A DNA stretch of 10,386 nucleotides from Ktedonobacteraceae bacterium (GTDB taxonomy: Bacteria > Chloroflexota > Ktedonobacteria > Ktedonobacterales > Ktedonobacteraceae). Under the pieces are notes generated by a model, which was given only the letters and a program-made list of their open reading frames with translations, was not told the DNA's origin and searched no databases. Made by a program: the position numbers and the translations under genes. Position 1 is the stretch's first letter; each line of letters opens with the position of its first letter. Positions 1-6,583 of the stretch are shown one piece after another. The stretch is from the NCBI GenBank assembly GCA_014896635.1, contig JADBKA010000160.1, positions 1 through 10,386 of the forward strand, written 5' to 3'.

Positions 1-60
1 ATGGACGATGCCTCCGAGGCGCCAATACCGATGGAAGGGTTTGTGCTGGTCGTCTCTTGA
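1..60 (+). CDS. Possible 3' end of an unidentified upstream gene (partial)
   Basis: Frame 1 is open from the window edge to a TGA at 58-60 and would encode 19 residues ending in FVLVVS. The stop lies 11 bp before a strong hairpin terminator (72-104), which fits a plus-strand gene ending here and converging on serS. The fragment is too short to identify. The ATG at position 1 is probably an internal methionine and not a start. Another frame is open to 87-89, so the frame choice rests mainly on terminator spacing. Confidence 0.3.
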   Translation: MDDASEAPIPMEGFVLVVS

Positions 61-71
61 TCCATTTCCTC

Positions 72-104
72 AGGAAAAAGGGGAACTAAGCTCCCCTTTT
101 TCCT
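72..104. terminator. Bidirectional intrinsic terminator between convergent genes
   Basis: Two 13-nt arms (72-84 and 92-104) are perfectly complementary around a 7-nt loop. Each arm contains an A5 or T5 run next to a G4 or C4 block, so transcripts in either direction form a GC stem followed by a U-rich tract. The structure overlaps the serS stop codon (103-105) by two bases, so it would serve serS and any plus-strand gene ending at 60. Confidence 0.72.
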
Positions 105-1380
105 ATCTGATATACTCCTGGCCCCCCATGTAGGGACGCAGGGCCGGCGGGATACGCACGCTGCCATCTGCCTGCTGATGCGTCTCCAGTAGCGGGATCA
201 GGATGCGCGGCGAGGCGATAGCCGTGTTGTTGAGTGTATGCACAAATTTGAGTTTGCCATCCTCGTCGCGGTAGCGGATGTTCACGCGCCGCGCCTGCCA
301 GTCGTGGAAGTACGAGCACGAATGTGTCTCGCGGTAGCGATTCTCGCTCGGCACCCAGCATTCCAGATCGTACATACCGACTTTGCCGTCGCCCATATCG
401 CCCGTACACACGTTCACCACGCGGTAAGGTATCTCCAACGCCTGCACGATCTCTTCCGCGTTGCGGATAAGGTGCTCGTGCCAGCGCACCGACTCTTCAT
501 GATCGGCTTTGCAGATGATGTATTGCTCTACTTTGTTAAACTGGTGGATGCGGAACACGCCGCGTGTATCCTTGCCGTAGGTGCCGGCCTCTTTGCGGAA
601 GCAGGGACAGAAGCCGACGAATTTGAGCGGCAATTCTTCGAGATTGAGGATTTCGTCTTTGTACATGCCAGTGATCGAGACCTCGGCGGTGCCAACAAGG
701 TAGGTATCCTCGTCCTCAAGATGGTACACCTGGTCGCGGCCCTTAGGGAACTGGCCGTTGCCGATGAAGCAGAACTCACGAGCCATTGCCGGCACAATCA
801 TCGGCGTAAAGCCTTTGGCTGCCACATGGTCCAGCGCAAAGTGCAGGAGCGCCAGCTCCAGGCGCGCGCCGTCTCCCTTGAGCGCATAGCTGCGCGAACC
901 GGCGATCTTGACCGCACGCTCAAGATCCAGCATACCGAGCTTTTGCATGAGATCATAGTGGTCGAGCGGGGTGAACGTAAATTTCGGCTTCTCCCCCCAG
1001 TAGCGGATGGGAACGTTGTCGTTCTCATCCTTACCAATGGGGGCGCTCGCATCGGGAATATTCGGCACAAGCAGCAACATCTGGTAACGTTCCTCTTGCA
1101 GCTCTGCCAGTAGTGGCTCCTTCTCTTTGATCTGTTGCGCGAGCTGCTTGCCACGCTCTATCAGCGTGTTGCGCAATTCAAAGTTTTTCTCTCTGGCTGC
1201 CTGCTGGATACGTTTTGAAAGCTGATTCTGCTCAGCGCGCGCCTCTTCCACTTCATGTTGCAGAGTAGTGACGCGCCGGTCCAGTGCCAGCAGAGCATCA
1301 ATGTCGATGGAATTATTTTTCACGCGCGCGGCTTCTTTGACGATATCGGGATGGTTGCGAATAAACGCCAGATCAAGCAT
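103..1380 (-). CDS. serS: Seryl-tRNA synthetase
   Basis: This 425-residue class IIa aminoacyl-tRNA synthetase charges tRNA-Ser with serine in the cytoplasm; the length is normal for bacterial SerRS. Residues about 25-105 form the charged, heptad-like coiled-coil arm that binds the tRNA long arm. The catalytic core follows, with TAEVSITG at 231-238, motif 2 starting at FRKEAGTYGKDTRG (261-274), the NRYRETHSCS segment (347-356) and motif 3 (about 380-411, with HTLNN, SPR and the final ExxQQADG). Motif 3 has SPR where many bacterial SerRS have VGR, but the arginine is kept. The ATG at 1380 is preceded by an AGGGAG ribosome site at good spacing. The gene stands alone behind a T-box leader, so expression should rise when tRNA-Ser is uncharged. 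Confidence 0.97.
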   Translation of the reverse strand: MLDLAFIRNHPDIVKEAARVKNNSIDIDALLALDRRVTTLQHEVEEARAEQNQLSKRIQQAAREKNFELRNTLIERGKQLAQQIKEKEPLLAELQEERYQMLLLVPNIPDASAPIGKDENDNVPIRYWGEKPKFTFTPLDHYDLMQKLGMLDLERAVKIAGSRSYALKGDGARLELALLHFALDHVAAKGFTPMIVPAMAREFCFIGNGQFPKGRDQVYHLEDEDTYLVGTAEVSITGMYKDEILNLEELPLKFVGFCPCFRKEAGTYGKDTRGVFRIHQFNKVEQYIICKADHEESVRWHEHLIRNAEEIVQALEIPYRVVNVCTGDMGDGKVGMYDLECWVPSENRYRETHSCSYFHDWQARRVNIRYRDEDGKLKFVHTLNNTAIASPRILIPLLETHQQADGSVRIPPALRPYMGGQEYIR

Positions 1381-1423
1381 AAGTTCTTCTCCCTTTTCAA
1401 ACGCAAATTACATAGTGTACATG

Positions 1424-1458
1424 AAAAAAGCGCCGCGTCCTTAAAGGACGACGACGCT
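1424..1458 (-). terminator. T-box leader attenuator (intrinsic terminator)
   Basis: On the minus strand the arm starting AGCGTCG and ending CGTCCTT pairs with AAGGACGCGGCGCT, giving about 14 base pairs with G-U pairs and one bulged U, followed directly by six U residues (1424-1429). The loop-proximal CGTCCTT also pairs with the T-box sequence, so terminator and antiterminator are mutually exclusive. About 43 nt remain between the U tract and the serS start. Confidence 0.88.
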
Positions 1459-1724
1459 GAAATTCCTCTGCTCTATCGTGGTGCCACCTTACTTCTTCCA
1501 GTCTGCCTGCATAGATCTGTAGTGGGTACACAGGGCGGACTGGAACTCGTTACTACCTGTAACGGGGGTACCGTGAACGCTCATCGCGCAGGCTCCGGGG
1601 TGGATTTCTCTTCTGCTGGCGCTGCGTCGCACCGTCCCGCAGCTCTCTGCTGGCTATGTTCTCTGTCTATAGCCTTGCCCCTGGCGGAAGATACTTGTCC
1701 CCTTCATCGCCTCTCTCTATTTTT
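1424..1724 (-). promoter_or_regulatory. T-box riboswitch, serine-specific (UCC specifier), controlling serS
   Basis: On the minus strand the leader carries the T-box sequence AAGGTGGCACCACG (1477-1490). Its AAGG and ACG can pair with the downstream CGTCCTT to make an antiterminator with a UGGCACC bulge, and that CGTCCTT is also the 5' arm of the terminator. Stem I is visible upstream. GGGG (1699-1702) pairs with CCCC (1597-1600) and UCUUC (1687-1691) pairs with GAAGA (1609-1613). These enclose a specifier loop with AGUA (1692-1695) on one side and UCC followed by A (1601-1604) on the other. UCC is a serine codon, matching the gene. A distal hairpin, GCTGCG/CGCAGC, has a GGTG-containing loop (1621-1643). 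One extra hairpin (1652-1674) lies in the 5' strand of Stem I. In the family, uncharged tRNA pairs with the specifier and the UGGN bulge and prevents termination. Confidence 0.94.
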
Positions 1725-1730
1725 CTTATC

Positions 1731-1759
1731 AGAATAACAGTGCTGGCGCAGTCTGTCAA
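1731..1759 (-). promoter_or_regulatory. Sigma70-type promoter for the T-box leader and serS
   Basis: The minus strand shows a perfect -35 TTGACA (1754-1759), a 17-bp spacer and a -10 of TATTCT (1731-1736, four of six consensus bases). Predicted transcription start is near 1724, a few bases before the Stem I region, which is the expected place for a T-box transcript. Confidence 0.75.
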
Positions 1760-1850
1760 GCCTGGATACCCGCAATGAGAAAATTGAGAGTGACAAAATC
1801 AGCTATTTCTGCGTTCTATAAATAGAGTTTAAAGAACAGTTAAAGGCGCC

Positions 1851-4469
1851 TTGTATTTAGATTCGCGTGCCAGGATGCAAACAGAGATACCACCAGATTC
1901 ATTATCTACACCAGCAGCGGCTCACAGGCAGCTACCGACCAGGGAAGCGCCCTGTGAAAAAGCTGCTGGCGCTCTCATCAACCCGATCGAGCAGACAGTT
2001 GATCGCCTGACCAATGCGGCGCGATTCATCGCGGCTGTGGAGCCGGGACCTCGTCGCTGGCCTCATGCCTCGCGTCTGAAACCGCTGCGAGACATCTCCG
2101 CTGAAATCCAGCGCCACAGCACACCCATGCCGAAGATGGTTGGACACAAAAAGGATACCTGGACCAGCACAACACCTGCTATATGGCTGGATGATGAGGA
2201 TGAGGAACATGATGAGAACGATGCCTGGCAGGAGGGCGATGATCCTTTTGTCGCGCGCCGCTTCCCCGATGCCGCCGAGATGCAGCGTATCGAAGAAGAA
2301 GACATACGGCGTGTGGTCCTTCCCGATATGCTAACGGCACCTCTGGTAGTAGTAAAGCCCAGGCGCAAAACTCCTTACCTGCGAGTCGTGTTTTTCTGCC
2401 TGGTACTGCTCTCTGCTATCGTGCTGGTCGTCGATGGAGTATTATTTGTCACGACGCTTTCGCGTTCTCATGTATTTGATTCGCATGCTTCGAGTGGGCC
2501 GCCGACTCTCACGCTGTCCGCCAGCGAGGTCAGCTATGGACAGCTCGTCTCGTTACAGCTCGTGCACTTCTCACCGACTGCCAGGATTCTGCTCACTCGT
2601 GATATCGGAGAGCGGATCAAAACCGGTCAGGGCGACGCGCCGGTGCAGGTGGGCCGCGACGGATCGGCCCGCATCTCTTTCTCGATAGATACTGATTGGA
2701 CGCCTGGCTTTCACACGATCAAAGCTGAGGATACTGTATCGCGGTATACGGCCAGCGCCTCTCTGCGTGTTGCTGCCGGCCCAACGCGCCCTGCACGACT
2801 GGTGGTGAATACGACAACGCTTGACTTCGGTATGGGAGACCAGGGAACCAATACGATTCAGCCGCTTACTCTGAGCAATGCGGGCAGTGGCACTATCACG
2901 TGGTCCGCGAGCAGCGATCAGCCCTGGTTGCTGGTTTCGCCAGCACAAGGAGTTTTTAGCAAATCCCAGACAATAGAAATAGGAGTACAGCGCGGCTCAC
3001 TTAAACCGGCAAACTACAGTGGGCGCATTACTTTCTCGTCTAATGTGAGTGGTTCGCAGGTTGTGAACGTGCAGATGGTTGTGCAATCGCTGCTGCGCAA
3101 TGCAGGGGCGGTGCTGGCGGTAACTCCGTCTCTTCTGACGTTTACCGTAGCCGATGGGGGCAGCAATCCTGATGCGCAGTCACTGACCTTGAGTAATCCC
3201 GGCTCGGAACCACTGTACTGGTCGCTGCAAGAGCGCGCACCTGCTGCGGGCTGGCTGCACTTTGATCAGAAGGCGGGAAGCGTGCCGCCTGGCGGTTCGG
3301 CATCGATACGTATAACGGTGCGCAGTGAGCATCTGCTGCCTGCGACATACAACAGCACACTGGTGTTCACCGTTAGCGATGGACATACTGCCCTTAATAG
3401 TCCCCAGAGTGTTGGAGTTTCGCTCCTGGTACTGCCGCGTTGTGGGCTGACGTTAAGCGATGGCAGTTTGGCCTTTACGGCGGTGGCCGGTCAGAGTGCG
3501 CCGGCGAATCAGGTGTTGACGCTGGCAGCAAGCGGGAACTGTACAAACCCGGTGAACTGGCATGCCACTGGTTCCGCAGGGTGGTTGACAGTTGCTCCAG
3601 CGGCGGGACAACTGCAAGGTACCGACAGCGCAGCGACAACTGTCGCCGTGAATAGCAGCAGCTTAAAGCCGGGAACATATACAGCGACAATTGCGATTGT
3701 GGCGGAAAAAATGACACAAACGGTGATGGTACATTTGACGGTTCAGCCTCCACCGGACCCGGCTATGCCGGTGATGGCTGCCTCACCGTTGACGTTGAAT
3801 TTCAGTACGACCGCCGGACAGGCCGATCCCCCTGCCCAGATGGTGACAATCACCAATACCGGCAGCAGCCCGCTGCTGTGGAAAACTGCGATCAACATGT
3901 TGAATCCTCTCTGGCTCGGCGTCTCTCCAGGCGGTGGAACGATTCAGGCTGGACAGAGTACGCAACTGGCAGTGAATGTGAGCGCCCGCAATCTCACCCC
4001 CGGCACGTATGTCGGGCAGATCATTCTGAGGGGAACAGATGCGCTGAACACTTCTGCCAGCGGAAGTCCGCAGACCATCACGGTCGTTTTCCAGGTTCTC
4101 TCTCCCTGTTCCCTGGCACAGCCTTCAGCGAGTTCGCTGGCATTTACGGCGGTCCAGAATGACGCCACCCCCATCTCCCAACCGCTCACGGTCAATGCGA
4201 CGGGCAATTGTGCCTGGCCGCTCACCTGGAAAGTTCAGAGCGGAGCATCGTGGCTGCTGGTGGAGTCTCCTCTCACAACTTTCATGGCAACCGCAAGCAG
4301 TCAAACCAATCAGTTCGTGGTCACTCTCAATACTACCGGGCTGGCAGCGGGCAGCTATACGACTCAGATTACCATTACGGCGTCAGACGCCAATGGAGCG
4401 CAAATTGGCAGTCCGATCACTGTACCCGTCTCACTGACAATAACAGAAACAGCCGTCGGTACTCTATGA
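1851..4469 (+). CDS. Single-pass membrane protein with Ig-like and five BACON-like modules
   Basis: This protein of 872 residues has no assigned function. Residues 1-175 are hydrophilic and probably cytoplasmic and disordered, with a strongly acidic stretch at about 114-131. KPRRKTPYLR (169-178) precedes one transmembrane helix (about 179-201), implying an N-in topology with the rest outside. An Ig-like module (about 217-307) follows. Five BACON-like modules come next (about 315-412, 422-527, 530-632, 641-749, 753-866), recognisable by LTLSN, a W, PWL or WLxVxP, and LKPGTY-type segments. Modules 3 and 5 share two cysteines each (531/564, 753/787). BACON domains are beta-sandwiches often linked to carbohydrate or surface binding in other bacteria; a role here is inference. 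The start is uncertain: TTG at 1851 has AAAGG only 4 nt upstream, and ATG at 1875 has no clear ribosome site. A TATAAA at 1817-1822 could be a -10 but lacks a well-spaced -35. The next gene is a paralog. Confidence 0.85.
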   Translation: MYLDSRARMQTEIPPDSLSTPAAAHRQLPTREAPCEKAAGALINPIEQTVDRLTNAARFIAAVEPGPRRWPHASRLKPLRDISAEIQRHSTPMPKMVGHKKDTWTSTTPAIWLDDEDEEHDENDAWQEGDDPFVARRFPDAAEMQRIEEEDIRRVVLPDMLTAPLVVVKPRRKTPYLRVVFFCLVLLSAIVLVVDGVLFVTTLSRSHVFDSHASSGPPTLTLSASEVSYGQLVSLQLVHFSPTARILLTRDIGERIKTGQGDAPVQVGRDGSARISFSIDTDWTPGFHTIKAEDTVSRYTASASLRVAAGPTRPARLVVNTTTLDFGMGDQGTNTIQPLTLSNAGSGTITWSASSDQPWLLVSPAQGVFSKSQTIEIGVQRGSLKPANYSGRITFSSNVSGSQVVNVQMVVQSLLRNAGAVLAVTPSLLTFTVADGGSNPDAQSLTLSNPGSEPLYWSLQERAPAAGWLHFDQKAGSVPPGGSASIRITVRSEHLLPATYNSTLVFTVSDGHTALNSPQSVGVSLLVLPRCGLTLSDGSLAFTAVAGQSAPANQVLTLAASGNCTNPVNWHATGSAGWLTVAPAAGQLQGTDSAATTVAVNSSSLKPGTYTATIAIVAEKMTQTVMVHLTVQPPPDPAMPVMAASPLTLNFSTTAGQADPPAQMVTITNTGSSPLLWKTAINMLNPLWLGVSPGGGTIQAGQSTQLAVNVSARNLTPGTYVGQIILRGTDALNTSASGSPQTITVVFQVLSPCSLAQPSASSLAFTAVQNDATPISQPLTVNATGNCAWPLTWKVQSGASWLLVESPLTTFMATASSQTNQFVVTLNTTGLAAGSYTTQITITASDANGAQIGSPITVPVSLTITETAVGTL

Positions 4470-4583
4470 TATACTACGATAATGGGAGATACATAATCGC
4501 GCCAGACCTCGCGTGTGCTTCCTATTGGAGATTTGCAGCCCTGCAACGTTCACTCAGTAAGATCGGTTGGGAAGGCCCTGAAA

Positions 4584-6071
4584 ATGGAGACAAAACGTTG
4601 CGCCTACTGTCATAAATTACAGCGAGCCAGTGCCCGCACCTGTAGCCGCTGCGGCAAGCCCTTTGTAAAAAAGCTCCAGCATGCTGCCAGCGGCGCCTAC
4701 GGCTATACTCACCCATCTCTTCCGCCGGCATCGCCGCATCGAGCAGGCCACTACTCAGGATTGCATCCTGAGGACCAGCCGTTTTTTTCCTCGAAAATCA
4801 TTGTGCGGCGTATACCTGCGCCAGGGAAAGAAACTTACAATCCATATGTTCCCCATCATCTCCCGCAGCAGGAGCCAGAACTGATCATCCTGCCCGACAT
4901 CGACGCAGCAGCGAAAGTTGGCAGAGAAGTGCATCATCTCTCTTCTCCTGATCGCTCTCTGCGCCAGTTCATAGCGATGCCGCGTCCACGCTCCTTGCTA
5001 TCTGCTGCAACGCAGCCCGGTTTTTTGAGACGCCTTATACCGGCCATCTTAACTATTGCTTGCCTGGGTCTCCTGCTCACCAGCAGCATCCTGGCATTTG
5101 TGTTTATTGGCAAGCGTGCGCCGGCAGTCACGGCTACCGCAATGCTCAAAGCCAATCCTGACAGCGGCCTGCGTTCCCACGATGTCTTTACTCTTTCGGG
5201 TAGTGGATTCAGTGGACAGAGCCTCATGACTTTCACGCTCGACGTCGGCAAAACCATTTTCAGTGAGCGCGGCAACCCTCTGACAACGCATACTGATGCT
5301 CAGGGAAAATTCCAGGTACAGATTCCTGTGTCCGCTGACTGGTCGCCGGGGCCACATACAGTGTATGCGGTTAATGAATCACAGAAATTGAGCATTTCAA
5401 CGCATATCGTCATTCAGGCAGCATCAACAGCAACTCCGCAACTGCGGTTGTTGGGTGCCGGCTCTGACCTGGCTTTCGCTGCCGAGGCACCGGGTGTTGT
5501 TTCGCGTAAAAGTGTGATACTGGCGAATAACGGCGGTGGTCAGATCGCATGGAGCGCGGTGAGCGATCAACCCTGGTTGACCGTCTCCCCACCGTCTGAT
5601 ATGTTCTCCGGGCGGCAGGAAGTACAGGTGGTAGTCAATCGCGCATCACTTCAGCCACGTCTGTACAGCGGGCATCTGCTTTTTAAAGCTGAAGGTGGCA
5701 TGCCCGCGCTAACTCTGCATGTGACGATGAGAGTGAGCACAGCAACTCCAGTGCTCAGTATTACAGCGCCAGTGCTCAACTTCACGGCAACGACGGCGCG
5801 CGCACCTGCTGACCAGGTGATTACGCTTCAGAACAATGGTACCCAGGCGCTGGCCTGGCAGGGGACGCTGGCAACCGGCGATGGTACCACCTGGTTGTCG
5901 ATAACGCCGGCGCGAGGGTCCCTGGAACCGAACGCCAGCATGAATGTGCTGGTGAGCATCCACGCGCGGCAGATGCCCACCGGCACGTATCAAGGGTGGA
6001 TCAGCTTGAGCGGCGGCGCCAGTGCCGTGATCACCGTCCACTATGTGGTACAACCTTCTGCCAGTGCCTGA
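4584..6071 (+). CDS. Zinc-ribbon, single-TM protein with Ig-like and two BACON-like modules
   Basis: This 495-residue protein is a shorter paralog of the preceding gene product. CAYC and CSRC (Cys6, 9, 20, 23) form a compact N-terminal zinc ribbon. A proline- and histidine-rich linker of about 120 residues follows, then basic residues and one transmembrane helix (about 149-175). An Ig-like module (about 182-277) matches the upstream protein, including DWSPGPHT versus DWTPGFHT. Two BACON-like modules lie at about 285-384 and 390-490, with SDQPWLTVSP in the first against SDQPWLLVSP upstream. The ATG at 4584 is chosen because GGGAAGG lies 8 nt upstream and the zinc ribbon starts at once; a longer in-frame reading from 4515 adds 23 residues unlike anything else. 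The gap from the upstream stop is 114 bp with no clear terminator, so co-transcription is possible. The function is unknown. Confidence 0.87.
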   Translation: METKRCAYCHKLQRASARTCSRCGKPFVKKLQHAASGAYGYTHPSLPPASPHRAGHYSGLHPEDQPFFSSKIIVRRIPAPGKETYNPYVPHHLPQQEPELIILPDIDAAAKVGREVHHLSSPDRSLRQFIAMPRPRSLLSAATQPGFLRRLIPAILTIACLGLLLTSSILAFVFIGKRAPAVTATAMLKANPDSGLRSHDVFTLSGSGFSGQSLMTFTLDVGKTIFSERGNPLTTHTDAQGKFQVQIPVSADWSPGPHTVYAVNESQKLSISTHIVIQAASTATPQLRLLGAGSDLAFAAEAPGVVSRKSVILANNGGGQIAWSAVSDQPWLTVSPPSDMFSGRQEVQVVVNRASLQPRLYSGHLLFKAEGGMPALTLHVTMRVSTATPVLSITAPVLNFTATTARAPADQVITLQNNGTQALAWQGTLATGDGTTWLSITPARGSLEPNASMNVLVSIHARQMPTGTYQGWISLSGGASAVITVHYVVQPSASA

Positions 6072-6092
6072 TCCTGACCTGTTGAGTCTTCG

Positions 6093-6121
6093 TTGACGCT
6101 CTCGCGCTTCTGTGCTATATT
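6093..6121 (+). promoter_or_regulatory. Sigma70-type promoter for the ferredoxin-like gene
   Basis: TTGACG (6093-6098), a 17-bp spacer and TATATT (6116-6121) each match five of six consensus bases. Transcription should start near 6128, giving a leader of about 88 nt that contains a short palindrome, GAGGAAATTCCTC (6140-6152), of unknown role. Confidence 0.72.
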
Positions 6122-6215
6122 CTGACAAAGATTATCTGAGAGGAAATTCCTCCTGTCCATCTTTCCGCATACGTGCTCGCAAAAACCATCAATTGTTGCT
6201 ACAAAGGAGAGAGTT

Positions 6216-6521
6216 GTGCCAACTATTTATTATGTGCGTGAAAATGTGCGGGTAGAGGTACCTGAAGGTGACAGCGTGCGATATCCCGCGCTGGAGAATG
6301 ATGTTCCTGTCTATTGTGGTGCCTGGAAGTTTGCCAACTGTCATGGCAACGGTCTGTGTGGCACCGACCGTGTGGCGGTTTCTCCTGCTGAGCATACCAA
6401 TCCGCTGAGCTTCATGGAGAAATTCTGGCTGCGCAGCGATCTGAAGAAAAATCCCAACATGCGCCTGGCCTGCCAGGTCCAGGTCTTTGGTGATGTGACA
6501 GTCGAAACGCAGTGTAGATAA
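6216..6521 (+). CDS. [2Fe-2S] ferredoxin-like protein with an Asp in place of one cluster Cys
   Basis: This 101-residue protein has an adrenodoxin/plant-type ferredoxin fold pattern: a beta-rich N-terminus, a cluster loop NCHGNGLCGTD (41-51) and RLACQV (83-88) near the C-terminus. Such ferredoxins carry single electrons in the cytoplasm. The usual C-x5-C-x2-C...C ligand set here reads Cys42, Cys48, Asp51, Cys86, so the third cysteine is replaced. Cys34, eight residues before the loop, and Cys100 are additional cysteines that could compensate. The GTG start is supported by AAAGGAG at 6203-6209 with 6 nt spacing. The gene has its own promoter and a downstream hairpin, so it is probably monocistronic. 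No partner reductase or oxygenase is in the window. The fold family is fairly sure; cluster type and ligands are inferred. Confidence 0.85.
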   Translation: MPTIYYVRENVRVEVPEGDSVRYPALENDVPVYCGAWKFANCHGNGLCGTDRVAVSPAEHTNPLSFMEKFWLRSDLKKNPNMRLACQVQVFGDVTVETQCR

Positions 6522-6526
6522 GAATA

Positions 6527-6564
6527 AGGGTCCAGGCTAGAGCTTTGCTCCGGTCTGGGACCCT
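6527..6564. terminator. Hairpin between convergent genes, probable bidirectional terminator
   Basis: AGGGTCCAG (6527-6535) is complementary to CTGGGACCCT (6555-6564) with one bulged base, and an inner GAGC-TTT-GCTC hairpin sits in the loop region. It lies 6 bp after the ferredoxin-like stop and 20 bp before the end of the minus-strand gene. There is no long T run on the plus strand (only ATTTTA further on), while the minus-strand side continues into TTATTCTTAT, so termination may be stronger in that direction. Confidence 0.55.
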
Positions 6565-6583
6565 GCCCCAATTTTAGCCGTCT

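Noticed and set aside
238..1113. Long plus-strand open frame (291 codons) opposite serS
   Set aside because: It is fully antisense to a clear SerRS gene, has no ribosome site of note and no recognisable protein motif. GC-rich codon bias of serS explains the open frame.
1255..1737. Plus-strand open frame across the serS start and its leader
   Set aside because: It runs through the T-box leader, where RNA structure on the other strand explains the sequence, and the protein has no domain character.
4470..4475. TATACT resembling a -10 box between the BACON paralogs
   Set aside because: No acceptable -35 is found 16-18 bp upstream, so I do not call a promoter; co-transcription with the upstream gene remains possible.
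4208..4615. Plus-strand open frame overlapping the end of the large BACON gene
   Set aside because: It is a frame-shifted shadow of two convincing genes and its protein is low in pattern.
6140..6152. Short palindrome GAGGAAATTCCTC in the ferredoxin-like leader
   Set aside because: Six base pairs with a single central base could be a protein-binding site, but it is too short and unsupported to list as a feature.
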